A DNA stretch of 64,000 nt, taken from Verrucomicrobiota bacterium. GTDB taxonomy: Bacteria > Verrucomicrobiota > Verrucomicrobiia > Opitutales > Opitutaceae. A model generated the notes under the pieces. It saw nothing but the letters and a program-made list of their open reading frames with translations. It searched no databases and was not told where the DNA came from. How positions within the stretch are numbered: position 1 is the stretch's first letter; each line of letters starts with the position of its first letter. Position numbers and translations under genes: made by a program. The stretch is from the NCBI GenBank assembly GCA_023432225.1, contig JAEYUW010000029.1, positions 1 through 64,000 on the forward strand. The letters are read 5' to 3'. Below, in pieces: positions 25,348-33,668 of the stretch.

Positions 25348-27654
25348 ATGCCCGCTCCCGCCCTCACCGACACGCTCCTCCGCGTCCGCGGCACCGTGCA
25401 GGGCGTGGGCTTCCGGCCGTTCGTGCACCGCACCGCGACCGAACTCCGTCTGCGTGGCTGGGTGCGCAACGACGCGGAAGGCGTCCTTATCCGCGCCTGC
25501 GGCGAGGCCGCGCCGATCGCCGCCCTGATCGACGCGCTCCAGCGTGAGGCTCCCGCCGCCGCCCGCGTCACTTCCGTCGAGCGCCTCGACCCGACCGTCG
25601 ATGAGCAGCCGGCCGGCGCGCATTTCACCATTTCCGAGAGCGACACCGGCCGCGGCACCGCGCCGACCGCCACCACGCCGCCCGATCTGGCCCTCTGCGC
25701 CGATTGCGAGCGCGAACTGCTCGACCCGACTGACCGGCGCCACCTCTACCCGTTCATCAATTGCACCCAATGCGGCCCGCGCTACTCGCTGATCGAGCAG
25801 CTGCCCTACGACCGCCCGCGCACCACGATGCGCGCGTTCCGCATGTGCCCCGCCTGCGAGCGCGAATACCGCGATCCGCTCGACCGCCGCTTCCACGCCG
25901 AGCCCAACGCCTGCCCCGTCTGCGGCCCGCAACTCACGCTCACCGATCCCGCGGGCGTCGCCATCGCTCCCGCTCGCGACGCGATCACGCACGCCGCCAC
26001 CTCGTTGCGCAACGGCGCCATTCTCGCCGTCAAAGGTCTCGGCGGCTTCCACCTGATGTGCGATGCCGCGAACGAAACCGCCGTCGCCACCCTCCGCCAG
26101 CGCAAGCACCGCGAAGAAAAACCGCTCGCGGTCATGTTCCCGGATCTCGCCGCGCTTTACAGCTACGCCGACGTCCCGCCGACCGCGCAAAAGCTCCTCA
26201 CCTCGCCCGAGGCACCCATCGTGCTCGTCCGCCGTCTCGCCGGCGCCCGCCTCGCCTACAGCGTCGCGCCGAACAATCCCTGGATCGGCGCGCTCCTGCC
26301 CTACACGCCCCTGCACGTGCTGCTGCTGCGCGCGTTCGGCGCGCCCCTCGTCGCCACGAGCGCGAATCTTTCCGAGGAACCGCTCTGCACCGACAACACC
26401 GAAGCCCGCGAACGCCTCGGCGGCATCGCCGATTTCCACCTCGCGCACGATCGCGTCATCGCGCGCCCGGTCGACGACTCGGTTGTCCGCCTCTCGCGCA
26501 TCGAGCAACCGATCCTCCTCCGCCGCGCCCGCGGCTACGCGCCACGCCCGCTCCGCCTGCCGGGCGAACTACACGAGACCACGCTCTGCGTCGGCGCGCA
26601 GATGAAGAACACCATCGCCGTCGCGTCCGGCGATCAAGTCGTGCTCAGCCCGCACCTCGGCGACCTCGGCAACGCCGCCACGCAGGCCGTCTTCGAGCGC
26701 ACCATTGCCACGCTCAGCGAACTCTACGACGCCCGCCCGGCCCTCGTCGTCCACGACAAGCATCCCGACTACGCCTCGACGAACTTCGCCGGTCGCACCG
26801 GCCTCCCGCAGCTCGCCGTGCAACACCACCTCGCGCACGTGCTCGCCTGCCTGCTCGAACACGATCACTCCGCCGACAACGTGCTCGGCATCGCTTGGGA
26901 CGGCACCGGCTACGGCGAAGACGGCACCGTCTGGGGCGGCGAATTCATCCTGCTCGAAAAAGGCCGCGCCGTGCGCTTCGCGCGCCTGCGTCCGTTCCGC
27001 CTCCTCGGCGGCGAGGCCGCCGTCAAGGACTCGCGTCGCGTCGCCCTCGGCCTCGGCCACGAGATGGACCTGCTCGGACCGCTCTGCGCGCGCTTCCGCT
27101 TTTCGCCGCTCGAGCATTCCACGCTGCAACAGATGCTGGTCCGCGGCCTGAATTCTCCGCTCTGCTCCAGCGGTGGACGACTCTTCGACGGCGTCAGCGC
27201 GCTCCTCGGTCTCTGCCTGCGCAACAGCTACGAAGGCCAGGCGCCCCTCCAGCTCGAAGCCGCCGCCGCCCGCGCTCCCGGCGCGCGCACCGCGCTGCCG
27301 TTCGACGTCGTGCGCGCCACCACGCCGGGCGCGATGCTCGACGTGGATTGGGCCCCCGCCATTTCTCAACTCCTCCGCGACCCGCGCAGTCCCGACGAAC
27401 TCGCCGCCGACTTCCACCGCGGCCTCGCGCGCGCGATGGTTGCCGTCGCTACCGAGGCCGGCGTCGGCACCGTCGCGCTCACCGGCGGCTGTTTTCAAAA
27501 CGCTTTTCTCCACGACCTCGCCACCGACGCGCTCACGAACGCGGGTTTCAAGGTCCTCACGCACCGCCAGCTTTCCCCGAACGACAACTCCATCGCCGCC
27601 GGCCAGGCGCTCGCGGCGCTCTGGGGCCTCACCTCCGTCGATCTCCCCTCATGA
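25348..27654 (+). CDS. hypF: Carbamoyltransferase HypF
   Basis: A 768-residue enzyme that turns carbamoyl phosphate into the carbamoyl group placed on HypE, the source of the CN ligands. Domains in order: acylphosphatase (VRGTVQGVGFRPFVH, about 12-95), double zinc finger (CADCERELLD, CTQCGPRY, CPACEREY, CPVCGPQL, about 110-190), YrdC-like ATP-binding domain (about 200-390) and Kae1-like domain with metal ligands (HHLAHVLACLLEHD, TGGCFQNAFL). Length matches the family. The start at 25348 gives MPAPALTDTLLRVRG. Its stop codon overlaps the ATG of a tiny hydrophobic frame. Confidence 0.97.
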   Translation: MPAPALTDTLLRVRGTVQGVGFRPFVHRTATELRLRGWVRNDAEGVLIRACGEAAPIAALIDALQREAPAAARVTSVERLDPTVDEQPAGAHFTISESDTGRGTAPTATTPPDLALCADCERELLDPTDRRHLYPFINCTQCGPRYSLIEQLPYDRPRTTMRAFRMCPACEREYRDPLDRRFHAEPNACPVCGPQLTLTDPAGVAIAPARDAITHAATSLRNGAILAVKGLGGFHLMCDAANETAVATLRQRKHREEKPLAVMFPDLAALYSYADVPPTAQKLLTSPEAPIVLVRRLAGARLAYSVAPNNPWIGALLPYTPLHVLLLRAFGAPLVATSANLSEEPLCTDNTEARERLGGIADFHLAHDRVIARPVDDSVVRLSRIEQPILLRRARGYAPRPLRLPGELHETTLCVGAQMKNTIAVASGDQVVLSPHLGDLGNAATQAVFERTIATLSELYDARPALVVHDKHPDYASTNFAGRTGLPQLAVQHHLAHVLACLLEHDHSADNVLGIAWDGTGYGEDGTVWGGEFILLEKGRAVRFARLRPFRLLGGEAAVKDSRRVALGLGHEMDLLGPLCARFRFSPLEHSTLQQMLVRGLNSPLCSSGGRLFDGVSALLGLCLRNSYEGQAPLQLEAAAARAPGARTALPFDVVRATTPGAMLDVDWAPAISQLLRDPRSPDELAADFHRGLARAMVAVATEAGVGTVALTGGCFQNAFLHDLATDALTNAGFKVLTHRQLSPNDNSIAAGQALAALWGLTSVDLPS

Positions 27655-27731
27655 CCGCCGTCCTCCTCGCCCCCGCCGTGCTCGTCTTCCTCCTCGTCGT
27701 CGTCCTCGCCGACCAAACCCGCCGCAACTGA
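27651..27731 (+). CDS. Putative 26-residue single-span membrane peptide
   Basis: An ATG overlaps the hypF stop (ATGA) and opens a frame of 26 codons to TGA. The product begins MTAVLLAPAVLVFLLVVVLA and ends DQTRRN, one strong hydrophobic helix with a positive tail. The overlap is the usual sign of coupled translation. It may be a real small membrane protein near the hydrogenase, or chance in C-rich DNA. Confidence 0.4.
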   Translation: MTAVLLAPAVLVFLLVVVLADQTRRN

Positions 27732-27793
27732 CGCGCAGCTATCAGCGGTCAGCGCTCAGCAATCAGCCCCGACCTCCGTCCTCCGTCGTCCAT

Positions 27794-27828
27794 CTACTCG
27801 CTACTCACTACCCGCTACTCGCTACTCC
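27794..27828. repeat. Short CTACTCG tandem repeat
   Basis: Imperfect tandem units of CTACTCG/CTACTCA/CTACCCG just before hypC. Its function, if any, is unclear. Confidence 0.5.
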
Positions 27829-27836
27829 CTCCCCCC

Positions 27837-28328
27837 ATGTGCCTCGCCGTCCCCGGTAAAGTCGTCGAAATCATCGGCGACGATCCACTCCTCCGCTCCG
27901 CCAAAGTCAGTTTCTCCGGCGTGATCAAACAAGTCAGCCTCACCTGCACGCCCGAGGCGAAACTCGGCGACTACGTGCTCGTCCACGTCGGCGTCGCCAT
28001 CAGCACCGTCGACCCCGAGGAAGCCGCGCAGACCTTCGAATACCTGAAACAGATGGGCGAACTCGACGGGATTGAACTGCCCTCGGAATCTCGCCCCCAG
28101 GATAAGGTGGAACGCGTTGTCCCCAACGCGTTCTCCCCCGAGCACGTTGAGGTCAACGCGCTCCACCCCACACCTCCGGCCGCCCAATCCGATTCCCCCC
28201 CCACACCCCGCCCTGTTGGGCACCCCTCTCCAGAGGGGACTCCCGCCGCCGCCGATCCCCTCTTGAGAGGGGTGGCGCGCAGCGCCGGGGTGTGTCCGCC
28301 CGACTCCCCCCAAAACTCGCGCCCATGA
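27837..28328 (+). CDS. hypC: Hydrogenase assembly chaperone HypC with repeat-derived C-terminal extension
   Basis: HypC escorts the Fe(CN)2CO unit from HypD to the large-subunit precursor. The start MCLAVPGKVVEI holds the essential Cys2. Residues 1 to about 80 form the normal HypC. The frame then continues to 163 residues. The extra part is translated from two repeats: a GGTGGAACGCGTT pair at 28106-28167, and a CACCCC/GGGGTG element at 28202-28290. Normal members are about 75-95 residues. The stop codon overlaps the hypD ATG (ATGA), so the extended frame is still coupled to hypD. The tail is rich in Pro and Ser and is probably disordered. Confidence 0.93.
   Translation: MCLAVPGKVVEIIGDDPLLRSAKVSFSGVIKQVSLTCTPEAKLGDYVLVHVGVAISTVDPEEAAQTFEYLKQMGELDGIELPSESRPQDKVERVVPNAFSPEHVEVNALHPTPPAAQSDSPPTPRPVGHPSPEGTPAAADPLLRGVARSAGVCPPDSPQNSRP
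28106..28167. repeat. GGTGGAACGCGTT palindrome family, paired copy inside hypC
   Basis: Left palindrome GGTGGAACGCGTTGTCCCCA; right palindrome centred on GTTGAGGTCAACGCG and ending CTCCACC. It is read as VERVVPNAFSPEHVEVNAL in the hypC frame. Confidence 0.85.
28202..28290. repeat. CACCCC/GGGGTG palindromic repeat inside hypC
   Basis: Contains CACACCCCGCCCTGTTGGGC, the palindromes CCCCTCTCCAGAGGGG and CCCCTCTTGAGAGGGG, and ends in GCGCCGGGGTGTG. The first 25 bases match the window start (1-25) in inverse orientation. Confidence 0.7.
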
Positions 28329-29416
28329 AATACGTCGACGAATACCGCGACGCCGCGCTCGTCCGCAAACTCGCCGACGCCATCGCGCGCGCCACGACGC
28401 GCCCGTGGACGATCATGGAAATCTGCGGCGGCCAGACGCACGCCATCGTGAAGTTCGGCCTCGACGACCTCCTGCCGAAAAACATCACGCTCGTCCACGG
28501 CCCCGGCTGCCCCGTCTGCGTCACCAGCGCCGATCTCATCGACCAAGCCGTCGAACTCACGCTGAAGCACGGCGCGATCCTCTGCTCGTTCGGCGACATG
28601 CTCCGCGTGCCCGGCAACGGCATCGATCTCCTCACCGCCAAGGCCCGCGGCGGCGACGTCCGCATCGTTTACTCGCCGCTCGACGCCGTTGGCATCGCCA
28701 AGGCCAACCCGACGAAGCCCGTCGTGTTTTTCGCGGTCGGTTTCGAAACCACCGCACCCGCCAACGCCATGTCCGTGCTCCTCGCCGAGCGCGACGGCGT
28801 GAAGAATTTCTCCATCCTCACCTCGCACGTCCTCGTGCCGCCCGCGATGCGCGCCATCCTCGGCGCGCCCGACAACCGCGTGCAGGGCTTCCTCGCCGCC
28901 GGTCATGTCTGCACGATCATGGGCACCGAGGAATACGGTCCCATCGCCCGCGACTACCGCGCGCCGATCATCATCACCGGTTTCGAGCCCGTCGACATCC
29001 TCGAAGGCATTCTGCTCTGCGTGAAACAGCTCGAATCCGGCCGCACCGAAGTGGAGAACGCCTACTCCCGCGCCGTCCGCACCGAGGGCAACACGCACGC
29101 CCGCACGATCGTCGAAACCGTCTTCGAAGTCGCCGACCGCGACTGGCGCGGCATCGGCGTCATTCCCCAAAGCGGCCTCGCCGTCCGAGAAAAATACGCC
29201 GCCTACGACGCCGCGAAACGCTTCCCGCTCACGACCTCCTCGGGACACGGCTGCACCGAATGCATCAGCGGCGAAATCATGCGCGGCGTGAAGAAGCCGC
29301 ACGACTGCCCCGCCTTCGGCACGCGTTGCACGCCCGAAAGCCCGCTCGGTGCCCCGATGGTCAGCAGCGAAGGCGCCTGCGCCGCGTATTACCGCTACCG
29401 CAGCCACGCGCTCTAA
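28325..29416 (+). CDS. hypD: Hydrogenase formation protein HypD
   Basis: A 363-residue Fe-S scaffold on which the Fe(CN)2CO group is assembled with HypC and HypE. Conserved blocks are EICGGQTHAI, GPGCPVCVT, FFAVGFETTAPANA and the C-terminal [4Fe-4S] ligands GCTECISG, HDCPAFG and TRCTPESPLG. The ATG at 28325 overlaps the hypC stop. A REP pair starts 4 bp after its stop codon. hypE, which usually follows hypD, is missing here and lies 8.7 kb further on, on the opposite strand. Confidence 0.97.
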   Translation: MKYVDEYRDAALVRKLADAIARATTRPWTIMEICGGQTHAIVKFGLDDLLPKNITLVHGPGCPVCVTSADLIDQAVELTLKHGAILCSFGDMLRVPGNGIDLLTAKARGGDVRIVYSPLDAVGIAKANPTKPVVFFAVGFETTAPANAMSVLLAERDGVKNFSILTSHVLVPPAMRAILGAPDNRVQGFLAAGHVCTIMGTEEYGPIARDYRAPIIITGFEPVDILEGILLCVKQLESGRTEVENAYSRAVRTEGNTHARTIVETVFEVADRDWRGIGVIPQSGLAVREKYAAYDAAKRFPLTTSSGHGCTECISGEIMRGVKKPHDCPAFGTRCTPESPLGAPMVSSEGACAAYYRYRSHAL

Positions 29417-29419
29417 AAA

Positions 29420-29476
29420 GTAGCGGGAGCATCCTGCTCCCGCCCGAGCCCGACGGGAGCTGGAAGCTCCCGCTAC
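29420..29476. repeat. REP pair, GTAGCGGGAGC type, right of hypD
   Basis: GTAGCGGGAGCATCCTGCTC begins the left palindrome and CGGGAGCTGGAAGCTCCCGC begins the right; the pair ends in CTAC. It lies between hypD and the RAYT stop codon. Confidence 0.9.
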
Positions 29477-29488
29477 CTTCTCCTCCAG

Positions 29489-30304
29489 CTACGCTCGCAC
29501 TCCCGCACGCTGCGGGTTCTCGCGGATGTAGCGACGGATCGCGTCCCTCGCGACGTCGCTGCGCACCAAATGATCGAACGACTCGTGCTGCCAGACCTGA
29601 CCCGTCCGCCCGAGCCGCCGATTGAGCTGGTTGGCCGTGTAGGATTTCCACGAGTGCAAAATCTCCGCGAGACCGTGGCCCGGCCGCGGCTTCACCAGCA
29701 CATGGACGTGGTTGGGCATCACCACGAACTCGTCCAGGTCGTAGCGTTCCCCGTCGAAGTGCCGCAGCGCTGCGCTCACGATGTCCGCATTCACCGGGTC
29801 GCGCAGCACGCACGAGCCGCTGCCGGCGTGGAGCAAGTTCTCGTAGCGTTCGGAAAACAGGCGGTGGTATTCGGCGCGTTCCTCCGGGGAGAGTTTCTGA
29901 AGATCGTGCGTGCGCCGCCACGCTTCGCGCTGGAGTTGGATTTCGTCCACGACCGCGCGTGGGAGTGAGTCGGCCAGGCGGAACGTGACGAAGCACCACG
30001 CCGCGCCCTGTTCCCAATGCGGCAGATTCCCGCCCGTGCGGATATCGATTTCGGAAAAGGAATTGAAGTATTCCCACAAAGTAGCGGGAGCATCCAGCTC
30101 CCGCCGTTCAAGCCGGGAGCTGGAAGCTCCCGCTACCTTGTCATCCTCTCCGTCCGTAGCGGGAGCATCTTGCTCCCGCCCGATCCCCCTCGGGAGCTGA
30201 AGGCTCCCGCTCCTCTGGATTTCCGGCATGGTAGCGGGAGCATCCTGCTCCTGCCCTTGCGCACGGGAGCTGGAAGCTCCCGCTACTTTGTCGGGGTCGT
30301 CCAT
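29489..30304 (-). CDS. REP-associated tyrosine transposase (RAYT, IS200-like Y1 fold)
   Basis: A 271-codon frame. From about residue 76 it is a RAYT: WCFVTFRLADSLP, the HUH pair in FVVMPNHVHVLVKP, a likely catalytic Tyr in HSWKSYTANQLNRRLG, then GQVWQHESFDHLVRS and IRENPQRAG. RAYTs cut and join single-stranded REP sequences. Residues 1-75 are translated from three REP units and repeat the patterns VAGASSSR and DAPAT. The true start is therefore uncertain; ATGs at 30304 and 30229 are both in REP DNA. The ATG at 30304 is 4 bp after the hsdS stop. REPs of the same type flank it on both sides. Confidence 0.9.
   Translation of the reverse strand: MDDPDKVAGASSSRAQGQEQDAPATMPEIQRSGSLQLPRGIGREQDAPATDGEDDKVAGASSSRLERRELDAPATLWEYFNSFSEIDIRTGGNLPHWEQGAAWCFVTFRLADSLPRAVVDEIQLQREAWRRTHDLQKLSPEERAEYHRLFSERYENLLHAGSGSCVLRDPVNADIVSAALRHFDGERYDLDEFVVMPNHVHVLVKPRPGHGLAEILHSWKSYTANQLNRRLGRTGQVWQHESFDHLVRSDVARDAIRRYIRENPQRAGVRA
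30081..30286. repeat. Cluster of three REP pairs, GTAGCGGGAGC type
   Basis: Three consecutive units at 30081-30136, 30156-30213 and 30231-30286, each GTAGCGGGAGC...GCTCCCGC followed by CGGGAGCTGGAAGCTCCCGC and, except in the second, CTAC. They form the 5' part of the RAYT frame. Confidence 0.93.
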
Positions 30305-30308
30305 GCCG

Positions 30309-31859
30309 CTACGGGCGGTAACGCGCCGGGTCTTCGGCCGCGAGGAGCGGCGCGGGCTCGGTGGCGCGCGTCGGGGGGCGCGTCAATTCGGCGACGAGGG
30401 CGGTGAGGAGGCTTTCGGCGGTGGCACGGCTCGCGGCGAGCTGTTGCTCCAACGCGTCCACCCACGTCATCAACTGCTCCACTTTGGCCACGATGCGGCG
30501 TTGTTCGGCGAGGGGCGGGATGGGAACTGCGATCGCGTTCAGTTCAGTTTGATTGATCTTCGGCATCGCGACTCGCGTGTCCGCTTTGACTGACTGCATC
30601 AAGAACGACTCCGAGAGCATGTAGAGCTGGAGGTAGAATGGGTCGATGAGCGCATCGATCGGATACATGTCGGCGCTGCACAGTCCTTCGAAATCGACGA
30701 CGACGACCTTGGCCAAATTCGGGCGGATTTTAGAATAGACGATTTGGCCCGGATAAAATCGATGGTTCGAGCTGATGACCTTGTCCTCTCGCACAGTCCT
30801 GCATGGCAAGAGCACGCCGTTGCCCTTTTCGATGTTGTCTGGGGCGAGGTGCGTAAATTCCAAGAACTCATCAGGCTTCACCAGATTTGAAGCGATGATC
30901 GCCACATCGCGGAAGCGAGCCCACGTCCAACTGTCGGGGACTTCGTATTGCAATGACTCTGCCGGGAGCGGCGGAAGCGGTGCGGCTTGGCTGCGGCGTT
31001 GTTCGGGAGTGATTTCGCGTGCGAGGCGTGCAAGCAACTCCTCCGCCGGTTCGTCGTTGGGGTCTTGGGGGACGAGCTTGCCTTGGACGGCAAGGGTGAG
31101 GATGGACTTCCGCAGGTCGGAGGGAGGAATGCTGAAGGAGGAGTGAAAGAGCAGATTCAGGTTCGCGGACGTGGGCGCGGCGGCGAAGCGGGCCAGAGAC
31201 GCGCGGGCGAGCGTGGCGTGCCGCGTCTCCCGTTCCTGCTGCTGCGCCTCCAGCCGGTCGCACAACGCCATCAACTCATCCACCTTCGCCACGATCCGTT
31301 TCTGAACCTCGCGACGTGGAACCCAAAGTGAAACGGCATTGAGTTCTGCCTTGCCGATAACGCCTTGGGCGGAACCGCGCGAGTTCCGACGAAGATGCAG
31401 CGTGTATGGAATCAGGGAATAATAGAGAAACTTCGTGTCGAGCGCCGGCGACGGTCGAATCGCGGCAACGCTTCGACCAATAGCGCAGTCAATCGCAAGG
31501 TTCAGTTTTCCGACCGTGGCACCAACGACGCAGACCAAAACGTCACCCTTCTTTGCGAACTTTAGTGGATCGGTAGTCCATACCTCTTCACGTGGGTAAA
31601 GCGGGCCGAACTCACCGACTTTCACGAATACGGTCCCACGACCCTCCGTGTTGCACTCACTTCCAGCCGGTGCTTGCCCCATCACTAGCTCAACGAGCGA
31701 TCCCATCAATCTAGTGTCCTGCTCGACTGGACGCTCCAGCGCTTCGGGGACGAGACGACCGCTTGCCGCCAGCTCCAGCACCAGCTCGCGCAGTTTCGGC
31801 ACCGCGTCGGGGGCGTCGGCGAATTGGTCGAATTTTTTGAAGAAGGTGGTGAGGTCCAT
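30309..31859 (-). CDS. hsdS: Type I restriction enzyme specificity subunit HsdS
   Basis: A 516-residue DNA-recognition subunit that sets the target of the HsdM and HsdR subunits. Two target-recognition domains alternate with two conserved helical regions. The first ends SLWVPRREVQKRIVAKVDELMALCDRLE, and the second has the matching IPPLAEQRRIVAKVEQLMTWVDALE. The spacer helices (SDLRKSILTLAVQGKLVPQ) and the N-terminal LRELVLELAASGRLVPE mark the tandem-domain architecture. Base use is less GC-biased than in the hyp genes. It follows hsdM after a 184-bp gap with a repeat. Confidence 0.95.
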   Translation of the reverse strand: MDLTTFFKKFDQFADAPDAVPKLRELVLELAASGRLVPEALERPVEQDTRLMGSLVELVMGQAPAGSECNTEGRGTVFVKVGEFGPLYPREEVWTTDPLKFAKKGDVLVCVVGATVGKLNLAIDCAIGRSVAAIRPSPALDTKFLYYSLIPYTLHLRRNSRGSAQGVIGKAELNAVSLWVPRREVQKRIVAKVDELMALCDRLEAQQQERETRHATLARASLARFAAAPTSANLNLLFHSSFSIPPSDLRKSILTLAVQGKLVPQDPNDEPAEELLARLAREITPEQRRSQAAPLPPLPAESLQYEVPDSWTWARFRDVAIIASNLVKPDEFLEFTHLAPDNIEKGNGVLLPCRTVREDKVISSNHRFYPGQIVYSKIRPNLAKVVVVDFEGLCSADMYPIDALIDPFYLQLYMLSESFLMQSVKADTRVAMPKINQTELNAIAVPIPPLAEQRRIVAKVEQLMTWVDALEQQLAASRATAESLLTALVAELTRPPTRATEPAPLLAAEDPARYRP

Positions 31860-31900
31860 CGCGGCGCCGGGCGGCTTAGTTCGGATACGTCACACTCTTT

Positions 31901-31984
31901 CTGTCACCGCGAGCCCGACGTAGTCGGGCGTGGCGATCCAGCGAGCACTGGATTGCTTCGTCGCTGCGCTCCTCGCAATGACAG
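31901..31984. repeat. GTCATTGCGAGG element between hsdM and hsdS
   Basis: CTGTCACCGCGAG at the left and CTCCTCGCAATGACAG at the right, with GTGGCGATCC and GGATTGCTTCGTCGCTGCGC inside. Same family as 25118-25220. Confidence 0.75.
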
Positions 31985-32043
31985 GTGCGGAAGCGAAGAG
32001 GGCAGTCCATTGCGGCATGGCGGGAGAGCGTGATATAGGCGGG

Positions 32044-33498
32044 TCAGCGCGTGAGCGCGGCGTGCAGTTCCTTTTTCAGGGCGGCGCGGGTGGCGGCGAT
32101 CTGGGCGAGGAGCTTTTCGTATTCGGGCAACAGGTGGTCCACGTCGCCAGGGCCATCGTCGGTCGCGTGCGGGTTCTTGCGGTCGAGGTTGAAGTTGGCG
32201 GCCTTGATCTCCTCGAAGGAGACGCGCCAGGCCTGCGCGTTTTCCACGCGGCTCTTGAAGCCGTCGGCTTCGCTACCCCACCAGGCTTGCTCGGGGGTGA
32301 ACTCGTCGAAGCGGATGGGCTTGGTCTTGTTGTAGCTCTTGGCGCCGGGCGGATACGGGTGCTCGTAATACCAGACCTCGCGCGTGGGTGAGCCCTTGGT
32401 GAAGAAGAGGAGATTGGTGCGGATGCCGGTGTAGGGATTGAAGACGCCGTTGGGCAGGCGGACGATCGTGTGCAGGTTGCACTCGGTGAGGAGCTTTTCC
32501 TTGATGCGGGTCTTGATGCCTTCGCCGAAGAGCGTGCCGTCGGGGAGCACGACGGCGGCACGGCCGCCGTCCTTGAGCAGGTGCATGAGGAGCACGAGGA
32601 AGAGGTCGGCGGTCTCGCGGGTGCGGAAGGCGGCGGGGAAGTTGGACTCGATGCCATCCTCCTCCATGCCGCCGAAGGGCGGATTGGTGGCGATGACGTC
32701 GACGCGGTCGGCCGGGCCGTAGTCGCGGAGCGGACGCGTGAGGGTGTTGTCGTGGCGGACGAAGCCGGGCTGGTCGATGCCGTGGAGCAGCATGTTCGTC
32801 ACGCAGAGGAGGTGTGGGAGCGGCTTCTTTTCCACGGCGAGGAGGCCGGACTGCATTTTTTCCTCCTGCTTGACGGTCTTCACGTAGCGGGCGCGCATGT
32901 GGTCGATGGCGCAGGTGAGGAAGCCGCCGGTGCCGCAGGCGGGGTCGAGCAGGCGCTCGCCGGGGTGCGGGTCGAGGCGGTCGATCATGAACTGGGTGAC
33001 GGCGCGCGGCGTGTAGTATTCACCGGCGTTGCCGGCGGCCTGGAGGCTGTTGAGGAGCTGCTCGTAGATGTCGCCGAAGTGCTGGCGCTCCTTCAGGTCG
33101 TTGAAATCGATTTCGTTGATCTTGTTGATGACCTGCCGGACGAGCTGCCCGGACTTCATGTAGTGGTAGGAGTCCTCGAAGACGTCGCGCACGATCCGGG
33201 CGCGGGGGTTGGAGGCGGGCAGCTCCTTGAGCTTGGGGAAGAGCTCGGTGTTGATGAACTCGTTGAGCTGCTCGCCGGTGAGGCCCTCGTCGTCCCTGGC
33301 CCAAGTGCGCCACTGGAAGCGTTTCGGGATGGGCGAGCGGTAGGCGGGATCGAGGAGGGCGAACTCGTGCTCCTTGTCGTCGAAAATTTTCAGGAAGAAC
33401 ATCCAGACGAGCTGCGTGAGGCGCTGGGCGTCGCCGTCGACGCCGGTGTCTTTGCGCATGATGTCCTGGATGGACTTGATGGTGGTGGAGACGGACAT
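32044..33498 (-). CDS. hsdM: Type I restriction-modification DNA methyltransferase HsdM
   Basis: A 484-residue N6-adenine methyltransferase. The N-terminal HsdM domain (IKSIQDIMRKDTGVDGDAQR) leads to the SAM-binding motif DPACGTGGFL and the catalytic NPPFGG motif (N/DPPF type). Further conserved elements are GIDQPGFVRHDNTL and NLLFFTKGSP. The ATG at 33498 gives MSVSTTIKS and fits the family; codons upstream are unrelated. It is separated from the preceding membrane-protein gene by 170 bp. Confidence 0.96.
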   Translation of the reverse strand: MSVSTTIKSIQDIMRKDTGVDGDAQRLTQLVWMFFLKIFDDKEHEFALLDPAYRSPIPKRFQWRTWARDDEGLTGEQLNEFINTELFPKLKELPASNPRARIVRDVFEDSYHYMKSGQLVRQVINKINEIDFNDLKERQHFGDIYEQLLNSLQAAGNAGEYYTPRAVTQFMIDRLDPHPGERLLDPACGTGGFLTCAIDHMRARYVKTVKQEEKMQSGLLAVEKKPLPHLLCVTNMLLHGIDQPGFVRHDNTLTRPLRDYGPADRVDVIATNPPFGGMEEDGIESNFPAAFRTRETADLFLVLLMHLLKDGGRAAVVLPDGTLFGEGIKTRIKEKLLTECNLHTIVRLPNGVFNPYTGIRTNLLFFTKGSPTREVWYYEHPYPPGAKSYNKTKPIRFDEFTPEQAWWGSEADGFKSRVENAQAWRVSFEEIKAANFNLDRKNPHATDDGPGDVDHLLPEYEKLLAQIAATRAALKKELHAALTR

Positions 33499-33668
33499 GG
33501 GGAAATCAGGAAGTTGACTCGCGGGACGGGCGAAGCAAGGTCGCGGGGGACCGGTGGACAAAACTCGGCTCCATGCCGTGTGTTTCAGGTCTTCGGACCA
33601 GCGGAACCTATATCCATCGGTCTTTTATTTTCTGCGGAGTGGGCGGCAGCGACACACCGTTTCGTTCA

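Noticed and set aside
30081..30286. CRISPR-like array
   Set aside because: The units are palindromic REP pairs with internal variation, not direct repeats with unique spacers, and no cas genes are present.
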